A stretch of DNA of 64,000 nucleotides, taken from positions 1,240,001 to 1,304,000 of the forward strand of contig NZ_CP042856.1 in assembly GCF_008001035.1 (NCBI RefSeq). Reading direction: 5' to 3'. The DNA comes from Salinibacterium sp. dk2585 (GTDB lineage: Bacteria; Actinomycetota; Actinomycetes; Actinomycetales; Microbacteriaceae). This document shows, piece after piece, positions 32,390-40,002 of this stretch; within the stretch, counting starts at the first letter, position 1, and the number at the start of each line of letters is the position of its first letter. Position numbers and translations under genes: made by a program. Below the pieces are notes generated by a model, which ran no database searches, had not been told where the DNA came from, and was given only the letters and a program-made list of their open reading frames with translations.

Positions 32390-33346
32390 CTAGGACGTGA
32401 GCCCTGCTCCTTTGAGTTCCACGCGGAGAGCGTCCTTCCAGTTCGTACCGGGATATTCGACGTAACTCAGACCCGCGAGGTCGGAGGGGCGCTCGACGTC
32501 TGCATTGACGACGACGATCTTGTCGCGCCCGACTCTTCCGATGAAGTAGCCGAGCTCAAGCACGACGTTTTGCCGAGCGCGGGGGTTGGGTGCCGCGCCT
32601 GCCTCATGGGCGGCGACCGTTTGGCCGACGTCGTCGGGCGTGAGGAGGACGATTACGAACGAAGTGTCGGAACCGTGCTTCTCGAATTTTTCGATAATGG
32701 TTGCGCCATTGCCTGCCTCCTCGGCGAGAGAAGTGGGCATAACACCAGTAAGTCCGTGCACGTAGATTCGGATCGAGTCGCGTGCTGCTTCGTCGTGGCC
32801 GTGGACGATGAATAATTTGGGCCGCGTCGTGGGGGGCTTAGAAGCCGTTGTCTCCCCGTCCACACGCTTCGTGTCCGCATCCACGGGGAGCGAGGTTATC
32901 GGTACAGCCGGCGTCGGCTCGGAAGGATCTCCGACGAGGGGTTCAGCCACGGGCCCTGGGTTGTCGTAATGGCTGTCGATCCAAGAAACGGGGATCTCTG
33001 AGATGTCGCGAGCTGCCAGGTACTCGGTGAACAGACGTCTGGTGCGGGCAGGTGCATTTGAAGCGAGCCACCTTGGAAGCTCCGGCATCGAATCGGCCAA
33101 GAGCTCCATGCGGCCTCTTTCGCCCGTGTGGTCCTCCGCTGCCTCGCTTAGGATTCGCCCAAGAACGTCCATTGCTGCGTCCGGGTAGTCCTTGTCTCCA
33201 AAGCTAAGCGAACGGTACAGCCGGGAGTGGTTTACGAGGATATCCGAGGTCCCGGTGTCGCGGCCAAACTGTCGCCAGTCGTCCTCGTCCCATTGGTCGG
33301 CGGTAAATGCGGCTGCGGCGGACTGCAGCGGATCAATTCGGGCCAT
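32390..33346 (-). CDS. TIR-like effector protein (PF10137-type, Pycsar/CBASS effector fold)
   Basis: 318 aa. The C-terminal domain (177-315) has the TIR-like predicted nucleotide-binding signature: FIVHGHDEAARD (HGH at 182-184), a GATIIEKFEKH strand-helix, FVIVLLTPDD and the putative catalytic Glu264 in NVVLELGYFIGRVGRDK. This family includes NAD-depleting effectors of Pycsar and CBASS systems (family knowledge). The N-terminal 130 residues (DDWRQFGRDTGTSDILVNHSR) are helical and unassigned, possibly a sensor or adaptor, followed by a Pro/Thr-rich linker. No nucleotide cyclase, Ago or CD-NTase gene is adjacent, so the trigger is unknown. Confidence 0.85.
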   Translation of the reverse strand: MARIDPLQSAAAAFTADQWDEDDWRQFGRDTGTSDILVNHSRLYRSLSFGDKDYPDAAMDVLGRILSEAAEDHTGERGRMELLADSMPELPRWLASNAPARTRRLFTEYLAARDISEIPVSWIDSHYDNPGPVAEPLVGDPSEPTPAVPITSLPVDADTKRVDGETTASKPPTTRPKLFIVHGHDEAARDSIRIYVHGLTGVMPTSLAEEAGNGATIIEKFEKHGSDTSFVIVLLTPDDVGQTVAAHEAGAAPNPRARQNVVLELGYFIGRVGRDKIVVVNADVERPSDLAGLSYVEYPGTNWKDALRVELKGAGLTS

Positions 33347-33820
33347 ATCCGAATTCTATGGACAAACGGCTCATGAGCTCATGAGCTCTCGGCTTGTGAA
33401 GTCGAAGCCCTCGCACATGGACACGGTCTCGACATGGATGTCAACGAGCTTCGTATGGAGATGGAATAGATAGAGCCCAGCGAAAGGGACTCGAACAGCA
33501 TCGAAGTTTCAGAGGCGCTGGATGCCTTCGATTCGAATGCCGACGACAATCAGTGAAGCTGCGCTCTCACCTCGCCAGCTTCGTGACTGGATCAGAGGCT
33601 GCTCTCGGCGCGAGTCCGTATGCCAACTCTGCTGTAGCGGCGTGGCAGCCCGCGCAGGAGAGTTGGCTCCCTTCTTCGGACGCCTTGGGTCAGTCCGCGA
33701 AGACGGCTGTGAACCCCTGAGATCATTGAGCACCGAGGATGAGCGTGGAATCTCAGGAGTTATCGTGTGGAATGACTTTCGGGTACCTCGGAAATCGGTT
33801 TCTCCGATCAGGGGTTTTCA

Positions 33821-33857
33821 ATTGTCCGAACCTCCCACAGAGAGTACTTCGGACAAT
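33821..33857. repeat. 10-bp inverted repeat
   Basis: ATTGTCCGAA (33821-33830) is perfectly complementary to TTCGGACAAT (33848-33857) across 17 nt. TTCGGACA also occurs at the tRNA-Leu end (TTCGGACACA), a partial match of 8 bases only. Confidence 0.6.
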
Positions 33858-33880
33858 CTACGCAGATTGTTCAGAGAATT

Positions 33881-33919
33881 GGGCCGGTACGCAGAGAAAT
33901 CTGGGTACCGGCCCTTTTT
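33881..33919 (+). terminator. rho-independent terminator
   Basis: GGGCCGGTAC (33881-33890) pairs with GTACCGGCCC (33905-33914), followed by TTTTT. A textbook intrinsic terminator on the plus strand, although no plus-strand gene ends nearby; it may belong to an unseen RNA or a lost gene. Confidence 0.75.
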
Positions 33920-33983
33920 CGTGCCCATTGGGCGCTAGTTGCACCATGGCGGCAGGGTCCTGGCGCGATCTAGGCGGCGTTCA

Positions 33984-34030
33984 ACGCGCGGGTTAACGAA
34001 AAATGGCGCGCCCGAGAGTGTTCGGGCGCG
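33984..34030. terminator. TTAACGA motif plus hairpin, island-right copy
   Basis: ACGCGCGGGTTAACGA (33984-33999) then CGCGCCCGA/TCGGGCGCG arms (34007-34015, 34022-34030) with a 6-nt loop. It matches the layout and much of the sequence of 20475-20526. Confidence 0.55.
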
Positions 34031-34303
34031 GGCCGAGGGTGCGGCCGGTGCGGTCATGATGGTCTCGAATTCGATGGGCGGCTACGGACCAGCGCTCAGT
34101 TCGCCGTGCGATCGTGCCTCGCTTGGACGCTTGGACGCTTGGGGCACTTGAACGGAGCGGTGCCGACTGTCTTTCCGGGCGTGCTTGTGCTTCGGTGGCG
34201 CGAAGCTGGAGAAGGGCACGGCTGAGTGTGTAAGGCTGGCGCCCTGCGGCGGCTGGCCGTGGTGACGAAGACTGTCGGCCCGCGCGGAAGCAGGGAGACA
34301 CCA

Positions 34304-35077
34304 ATGAAGAAACTCCACGATGTGCAGCCGGTCTGGCACGCAGTCGTCTGGATCGTGGCCTACGTGCTCCTCGTTTCTGTGGGCGATTGGGCGTCCGAGC
34401 TGTTCGGCGAACCCAACTCGGCAACTGCTCCGCTCCTGCTTGTATTCTCGATCGCACTCGTCCTTTACGTGATCAGAAATGGTTGGGCTCGCCGCTACGG
34501 CCTTCGGCCCATTCGAAGGGACCAGTTCCGCGGGACGCTGCTGTACTTGCCTCTGGCGGTTCTCGTCGTACTGCAGTTCGCGAATGGTTTCAGGGAACGC
34601 CTTGACTTGATGACGGTGCTGCTCATCATCTTGCTGATGATCGGCGTTGGCATCGTTGAGGAAGTGCTCTTCAGGGGATTCTTGTTCCGCGCGATCCTCA
34701 ATGAGGGCAGCCTGGCACGCGCTGTCGCTATCTCCGGTGTCACGTTCGGCATCGGACACATCCTCAACCTCGCGCGCGGATACACGGGCACTGAGCAGAT
34801 CATCCAGGTCGCAGGCGCCATCGTCATCGGTGTGGTGCTGACGCTGCTCTTCGCTGTGTCAGGGACGATTGTGCCACTCATAGCGTTCCACGCGCTCTTC
34901 AATATCGGCGGGAGCCTCACGGAGGCGAGTGCGGAGTCCGAGTGGCGGATGCTCGGAGTGACCGTCATCATAGGCGCGGCTTACGCCGTCTACCTGGCCA
35001 TGGTGCTACGAAGGCGGGGGGTTCATCCCACATTCAGCGATGACCCATCACCGGCGGGAGAATCCGCGCAGCATTGA
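34304..35077 (+). CDS. CPBP-family intramembrane metalloprotease
   Basis: 257 aa from ATG 34304 with AGGGAG upstream. About eight membrane helices and the Abi/CPBP motifs: EEVLFRGFLFR (Glu-Glu and Arg), FGIGHILN and FHALFNI. This Rce1-like family cleaves or binds membrane substrates and in Gram-positives is linked to bacteriocin self-immunity. No peptide gene cluster is nearby. It is the first gene beyond the island. Confidence 0.88.
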   Translation: MKKLHDVQPVWHAVVWIVAYVLLVSVGDWASELFGEPNSATAPLLLVFSIALVLYVIRNGWARRYGLRPIRRDQFRGTLLYLPLAVLVVLQFANGFRERLDLMTVLLIILLMIGVGIVEEVLFRGFLFRAILNEGSLARAVAISGVTFGIGHILNLARGYTGTEQIIQVAGAIVIGVVLTLLFAVSGTIVPLIAFHALFNIGGSLTEASAESEWRMLGVTVIIGAAYAVYLAMVLRRRGVHPTFSDDPSPAGESAQH

Positions 35078-35186
35078 ATCGAGGGCGTCCTCATCCAATC
35101 TCGGCTGCGCTACCGCCTCTCTACTCGTGCTGTGAACAGAACGCCGCCATCCCCTCCCGTGGAACCGCCGGCCTTGCCACACCTCC

Positions 35187-35618
35187 TCACACGAGGTAGC
35201 GCTCCGGCTCCTCGCCCCTGACGATTCGTCGACCCGTCACCACTTCAGGCGATATCCGGACGTAAATGTACTTCAAGGTCGGCGTCCACGGTCGTAGTGG
35301 CAGTTCGTCCGCGCGGAGGATGTCCCGCTGGCGCTCCAGTTGCCTCGCAGTCCCCCTCACAACAACACTCCAGGCAGTGAGTTCGTCCCACCCGTCAGCC
35401 TCGAAGGCCACGTTGCTGTTGATGGTCAGCTCCAGCAGTTTCGTTCCCTCTGCGGTGCGAAAGACGACAGACCGGCCGTCAACCACATAGTTGACAGGGA
35501 AGATGTCCGGAGACCCGCCAACGCTGACGGCAAGACGACCGAGCTGACTCGTCGGCAATAAACCCCAGCACTCATCATCACTGAGTGAAGTGATCGGGCT
35601 TTCGTCACTGAGAGACAC
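35187..35618 (-). CDS. pyridoxamine 5'-phosphate oxidase-fold flavoprotein
   Basis: 143 aa from GTG 35616-35618, with AAGGAGG 5-6 nt upstream. Split-barrel features: LGRLAVSVGGSPDIFPVNYVVDGRSVVFRT, then LTINSNVAFEAD and a WSVVVRGTARQLE strand. These small PPOX-like proteins of actinobacteria bind FMN or F420 or are flavin-free; the cofactor cannot be told here. No operon partner is apparent. Confidence 0.88.
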   Translation of the reverse strand: MSLSDESPITSLSDDECWGLLPTSQLGRLAVSVGGSPDIFPVNYVVDGRSVVFRTAEGTKLLELTINSNVAFEADGWDELTAWSVVVRGTARQLERQRDILRADELPLRPWTPTLKYIYVRISPEVVTGRRIVRGEEPERYLV

Positions 35619-35813
35619 GGCATCCTCCTTCTGCGGGCGACAGGACAACGATCGCCGAGGAGGTGAGCCGGAACAGGGTCCTAGGTCCCCTGCCCGACGC
35701 GGGGCCTGCAGTTCTGGCTCCCGGAGTCTCGAGTGGCTATTGCTGCGCCATGCGCCTGTCGTCAATACGGCGCGGCGGCATCCCACGGGCTATGCGACTG
35801 TGGCGAGTTGGGT

Positions 35814-36824
35814 TCAGTCGCCCCGTTTCGTCGGCCGGTAGCCAGCGATTGCCGCGCGAACGTCGCCTTCCTCGTGCCCGCCCTTCTTCTTGCCGAGTGG
35901 CAGCGCCTTCAGGAGCGGGTGCACGACCGCAAAGACGGCAAGCCCCCACACGAGTCCGAGGATGGCCGAGCACAGGGTGTCGACGAGCCAGACCAGGAAG
36001 CCGCCCACGACTGGGATGTCGACGAAAGGTGTCTCGAGAAGATGGACCACGTCGTAGGGCAGGTGCCAACCGAGGTCGTAGACGCCCTGCAGCATGATGT
36101 GACCGCCCACCCACAGCATGGCCACCGTCCCGACGAGGGTGATCGCGGCCAGGACGCCGGGCATCCCCTTGACGAGCATCCGCCCGAGGCGCTGGGTGCC
36201 CTCGGAGTCCTTTGTGGTGAGGTGCAGGCCGATATCGTCCATCTTCACGATGAGCCCCACGGCGCCGTAGACGAGGATCGTGATCGCGATCGCGACGACC
36301 ACCAGGATGGCCGCCCGAACCCAGAGGGACTCCTCGGCCACCTCGTTCATCGAGATCACCATGATCTCGCACGACAGGATGAAGTCGGTCGTGATGGCGC
36401 CCTTGGTCACCTTGGCCTCCGCCTCGGGACCCCGTTCGACCGCGGGTACCTCCTTCGCCGCCGAGTGGCCTCGCAGCTTGTGCCACACCTTCTCGGCGCC
36501 CTCGTAACAGAGGTAGGTGCCACCCAACATGAGGATGAACGGAATCACAGCCGGGATGAACGCGCTCACGAGCAGCAGCGCAGGCAGGATGATCAGCAGC
36601 TTGTTTCTCAGCGACCCCCAGAAGATCTTCTTGATCATCGGCAGTTCACGTGACGGATGCGACCCAGACACGTACTGCGGCGTGACAGCCGCATCGTCAA
36701 TCACGACGCCTGCCGCTTTGGCCCCCGCCTTCGTGGCTCCGGCGGCGACATCGTCAAGGGAAGCGGCCGCTATGCGGGCCAGGGCTGCGATGTCGTCCAA
36801 GAGCGCGACGAGACCGCCGCTCAC
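35814..36824 (-). CDS. DUF808 (YedI-like) membrane protein
   Basis: 336 aa from GTG 36824 with CGGAG upstream. The N-terminus GGLVALLDDIAALARIAAASLDDVA is the DUF808 signature; about seven membrane helices follow (FILMLGGTYLCYEGAEK, then TDFILSCEIMVI). The protein is an inner-membrane protein of unknown transport or structural role. A 20-bp tandem duplication lies in its upstream region. Confidence 0.9.
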   Translation of the reverse strand: MSGGLVALLDDIAALARIAAASLDDVAAGATKAGAKAAGVVIDDAAVTPQYVSGSHPSRELPMIKKIFWGSLRNKLLIILPALLLVSAFIPAVIPFILMLGGTYLCYEGAEKVWHKLRGHSAAKEVPAVERGPEAEAKVTKGAITTDFILSCEIMVISMNEVAEESLWVRAAILVVVAIAITILVYGAVGLIVKMDDIGLHLTTKDSEGTQRLGRMLVKGMPGVLAAITLVGTVAMLWVGGHIMLQGVYDLGWHLPYDVVHLLETPFVDIPVVGGFLVWLVDTLCSAILGLVWGLAVFAVVHPLLKALPLGKKKGGHEEGDVRAAIAGYRPTKRGD

Positions 36825-36900
36825 AGGGGGACTCCGAGATTCGTGCGGGTGAACGGTCGAGGTTGGACGCCTCGCGTGGTTGGCATAGTCGCAGTATAGG

Positions 36901-36940
36901 CAAACGGGCAGGCCATAGATCAAACGGGCAGGCCATAGAT
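36901..36940 (+). repeat. 20-bp perfect tandem duplication
   Basis: CAAACGGGCAGGCCATAGAT occurs twice head to tail, about 80 bp upstream of the DUF808 start. This could be a recent slippage duplication or a regulator site. Confidence 0.9.
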
Positions 36941-37002
36941 GGAGTGGCCCGCCTCAGAGGGCTCGCGGTCGCTCGCTCACCTCGGGGCTCACCGCGGCGG
37001 CG

Positions 37003-38055
37003 TCAGTGGATGAGCACTTTGAGGGCATCATGTTTGGCGGCGTTGCCGAAGATCTCATACGCCTCCTCGATCTGGTCGAACGAGAACTCGTGAGTGACGA
37101 ACTCCTCCACGGGAAGCCGGTGCTGGGTGACGAGTTTGAGCAGCATGGCGCTGGTGTTGGTATTGACGAGTCCTGTCGAGACGGTGATGTTTCTGATCCA
37201 CAACTCGTTGAGGGCAAATTCCACCGGCTTGCCATGCACCCCAACGTTCGCGACATGCCCACCGGGACGGATCAGGTCGAGCGCCATGGTGAAGGTCTGC
37301 GGAACACCCACCGCCTCGATGGCGACATCGACACCGTCGCCGTCGGTGAGGGCGAGAACGCGCTCCTTCCAGTCCGCGTTGCCCGAGTTGACGGTGTCCG
37401 TGGCACCGAAGTCCTTCGCCCGGGCAAGACGGGCATCATCAAGGTCGAGTGCAATTACCCTCGACGGGCCGTAGAGCTGGGAGGTCATGACGGCGGCGAG
37501 CCCGACCGGCCCGGCGCCAATCACGGCCACGATGTCGCCGGGCTTGACCTGGCCATACTGCACGCCGATCTCGAAGCCGGTCGGGAGGATGTCGGAGATC
37601 AGGATCCCTTCGGCGTCGCTGACGCCCTCGGGAACCTTGTAGACAGAGTTCTCGGCGAACGGCACCCGCACATACTCGGCCTGCGTGCCGTCGATCAGAT
37701 GGCCAAAGATCCACCCGATACCCGCTTCGCCCTCGGGGTTGAGGCAATGGCTGTAAAGGTTCTGGCGACAGTTGCTGCACACGCCGCAGGCGCTTACACA
37801 CGAGAGGATCACCCGGTCCCCCACCTTCAACTGGGTGATGCCGTCACCAATCTCGGTGATCTCACCAATGCCCTCATGGCCGAGGATGCGCCCGGGAGTG
37901 ACTTCGGGAACGTCGCCCTTGAGGATGTGAAGGTCGGTGCCGCAGATGGTGGTGGCGACCATCTTGACGATCACGTCGGTCGAATGCTGAATCGTCGGGT
38001 CGGGAACGTCCTCCCAACTCTTCTTTCCTGGTCCGTGGTAGACGAGCGCCTTCAT
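37003..38055 (-). CDS. zinc-dependent alcohol dehydrogenase family protein
   Basis: 350 aa from ATG 38055, with GGAGG 6 nt upstream. MDR fold: catalytic zinc site TTICGTDLHIL and GHEGIGEI, structural zinc site CSACGVCSNCRQNLYSHC, and NAD-binding VIGAGPVGLAAV. The sequence is close to NAD-dependent alcohol dehydrogenases of this family; the substrate (short-chain alcohol or formaldehyde) is not certain. It is monocistronic. Confidence 0.92.
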   Translation of the reverse strand: MKALVYHGPGKKSWEDVPDPTIQHSTDVIVKMVATTICGTDLHILKGDVPEVTPGRILGHEGIGEITEIGDGITQLKVGDRVILSCVSACGVCSNCRQNLYSHCLNPEGEAGIGWIFGHLIDGTQAEYVRVPFAENSVYKVPEGVSDAEGILISDILPTGFEIGVQYGQVKPGDIVAVIGAGPVGLAAVMTSQLYGPSRVIALDLDDARLARAKDFGATDTVNSGNADWKERVLALTDGDGVDVAIEAVGVPQTFTMALDLIRPGGHVANVGVHGKPVEFALNELWIRNITVSTGLVNTNTSAMLLKLVTQHRLPVEEFVTHEFSFDQIEEAYEIFGNAAKHDALKVLIH

Positions 38056-38167
38056 GATCAACCTCCAGTTTGACGCGGCAGCGCCCGACAGTTGCTGTCA
38101 GCGTCCCGACCGCTGTAGTCAATACTCAGTGGCTCGGAGCGGTGGAAGCAGGGACGAAGGTCCCGAC

Positions 38168-38290
38168 CTAGGCCGTTGCCGTCGGGCCTGCTCGCTCAAC
38201 GCGGTCGCGCCCGAGCGACTTCGCCTCGTAGAGCGCAGCATCGGCGGTCGCGATGGCGTGCTCCAGGTCGAGCGACTGCGGATCCAGCAC
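38168..38290 (-). pseudogene. remnant of a GGDEF-domain gene (C-terminal end)
   Basis: On the minus strand the frame ending at a TAG (38168-38170) reads GVTVLDPQ, then LEHAIATADAALYEAKSLGR. This is the end of a diguanylate cyclase GGDEF domain (the ADxALYxAK helix). Upstream, the frame shifts into Cys-rich nonsense and the GGDEF active site is missing. The gene has been almost wholly deleted; there is no start or ribosome site. Confidence 0.7.
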
Positions 38291-38346
38291 TGTCACGCCG
38301 CAGCAACTGCAGTCGCGACTCGGATGCGGAACGCTCATCCTGCCGC

Positions 38347-39939
38347 TCAGGTCGCCGCCGGCGGCCCCGCGCTGTAGACGTCGAGCCCCCTCGGAACGAT
38401 CGAAACAACCGCGGTCGAAGTGCCATCACCGCGGGGTGCGTGGCTGGTCGACACCTCGCCGTCATGCCCGAACTCGGGCGTCTCGTTCCCGCGCCGGTGC
38501 ACCTCGATGGTCACCCGCTTCGCCGTGAACGATTCGATCGTCGCGAGCTCCGCACGCAGCGGTAGCCTGTCGAGGAGAGCGGATGCGCGCTGGCCGAACG
38601 CAAGCGCGACGAGGCCGCGAAGCCGTGGCATCCGGCCGAAGGCGTGCAGCACGCGCACGTCGAGGGTTGCATCGTCGAGGCTGCGCCGCTGCAGGGGCAC
38701 CATTGAGGCTGAGGAGTTCTCCCCCGCCGCGACCGCGACCGACCACACGCGGGCACCTCGGCCGTCAATGCTCACGTCGATCGTCTGGGCGCGTGCGAGC
38801 ACCCTGAAGGCCGCAATGACGGCCGCGACCGGTTTGCCGAGGCGTGACTGCATCGTCTCCCGCTCCGCGACGAAGGCCGGGTAGACCCCGACGGATGCCG
38901 CGTTGAGCACCGTGAAGGGATGTTCGCCGTCGAGCGCTAGTTCCGCGACATCCACCCTCCGTCCGGCCCCCGTACGGAGTGCGTCGATGCCGGACTGGAT
39001 GTCGGGGACGCCAGCGGTGCGGGCGAAGTGGTTGAAGGTGCCGCCGGGCAGCACGAGGAAGGGCAGGCCGGCACGCCGGGCGGCGTCGGCGACCGCAGAG
39101 ACGGAGCCGTCGCCACCGCACACTCCGAGCACGCGCGGCGGCGGAGTCGACTCGAGCGCGGCCTTCACGACTTCGGCCAGGTCGTCGCCCTCCTCCAGCA
39201 GGTGGATCCTCGCCCCGGGAAGGGCCTCCCTGATGAGCTCGGCAGGGTCAGGACGGCGCGGGTCGATGCCAGACGCCGGGTTCACGAGGATGAAGGCCCC
39301 TGAACCGTCAGGGAGCGCAGGAAGGGTGACGGAGGGGGCGGAGGGTTCGAGCTCCGGTCGGGGATGGGCAGGCACGAGCATCCGCCCCGCCACCGCGACA
39401 CCGGAGCCGAGGAGCATTCCGCCGAGCACATCAGAGAGCCAGTGCGCGCCGACGTGGAGTCGCGAGTAGGCGACCGCCGCGCCAAGCGGCGCAAGCGCAG
39501 CGCCCGCGCGGGGATGCTCGAGCGCGACGCCCGTGACGAAGGCTGCCGCCGAGGCCGAATGCCCCGAGGGGAACGACCCAGAGGTGGGCGTCTTCTCGAG
39601 CCGGCGTGGCAACGGCACATCCTTGAGGAGTGGGCGTTCCCCGCCGAAGATGCGCTTGCCGACCAGGTTCGCGAGGGCGCTGCCCACGACGATGGATGCC
39701 GCGCCCCGCACTGCCGCACGGCGCCGGGCGCCGCCCGAGACGTAGAGGGCCAGGGCGATGACGAGCCAGAGCCGGCTGCGGTCAGCGCTGCGCGAGAGTC
39801 GCGCCAGGCCCCGGTCGAGCTCGGCAAGGTGACGGTGCCCGTTGACGGCGCGCGAGACCCGGGCATCCATTCGCCGCACCCAGCGCGGCATGACCCTGAA
39901 GCGGCGGAGCGAGGCAAGCGGATGCATGGGTCGGCTCAT
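38347..39939 (-). CDS. PAP2 phosphatase / diacylglycerol kinase fusion protein
   Basis: 530 aa from ATG 39939; TACCCT 6 nt before it suggests a leaderless mRNA. The N-terminal PAP2 domain (about 45-190) has KRIFGGERP, FPSGHSASAAA and SRLHVGAHWLSD, the three phosphatase motifs. The C-terminal DAGK/LCB5 domain (about 215-525) starts with FILVNPASG and has VCGGDGSVS for ATP binding. Such actinobacterial fusions probably handle lipid phosphates, with the PAP2 part facing the membrane. The exact substrate is unknown. Confidence 0.92.
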   Translation of the reverse strand: MSRPMHPLASLRRFRVMPRWVRRMDARVSRAVNGHRHLAELDRGLARLSRSADRSRLWLVIALALYVSGGARRRAAVRGAASIVVGSALANLVGKRIFGGERPLLKDVPLPRRLEKTPTSGSFPSGHSASAAAFVTGVALEHPRAGAALAPLGAAVAYSRLHVGAHWLSDVLGGMLLGSGVAVAGRMLVPAHPRPELEPSAPSVTLPALPDGSGAFILVNPASGIDPRRPDPAELIREALPGARIHLLEEGDDLAEVVKAALESTPPPRVLGVCGGDGSVSAVADAARRAGLPFLVLPGGTFNHFARTAGVPDIQSGIDALRTGAGRRVDVAELALDGEHPFTVLNAASVGVYPAFVAERETMQSRLGKPVAAVIAAFRVLARAQTIDVSIDGRGARVWSVAVAAGENSSASMVPLQRRSLDDATLDVRVLHAFGRMPRLRGLVALAFGQRASALLDRLPLRAELATIESFTAKRVTIEVHRRGNETPEFGHDGEVSTSHAPRGDGTSTAVVSIVPRGLDVYSAGPPAAT

Positions 39940-39945
39940 GCGCAC

Positions 39946-39951
39946 AGGGTA
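39946..39951 (-). promoter_or_regulatory. putative -10 box of PAP2/DAGK gene
   Basis: TACCCT on the minus strand, 6 nt before ATG 39939. Confidence 0.4.
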
Positions 39952-40002
39952 GGCCGGAGCAGGCCAGCGCCACAGGTGCTGGCAGTGCTGGCTCGATTTC
40001 CG

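Larger units (their letters stand above)
33347..34303. other. 957-nt gene-free stretch at the island's right end
   Basis: No convincing coding sequence. It holds a 10-bp inverted repeat at 33821-33857, a T-tailed terminator at 33881-33919, the second TTAACGA-hairpin element at 33984-34030 and a short tandem TTGGACGC run near 34122-34142. Most open frames here are short and lack ribosome sites. It appears to be the border between the low-GC island and core sequence. Confidence 0.6.

Noticed and set aside
33470-33500. tRNA-like segment (TTCGAGTCCC on the minus strand)
   Set aside because: Only the T-loop consensus is present; no D arm, anticodon arm or matching acceptor is found, so it is not called a tRNA or a tRNA remnant.
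34122-34142. short tandem TTGGACGC run
   Set aside because: Only about two and a half units; not enough for a functional repeat claim.
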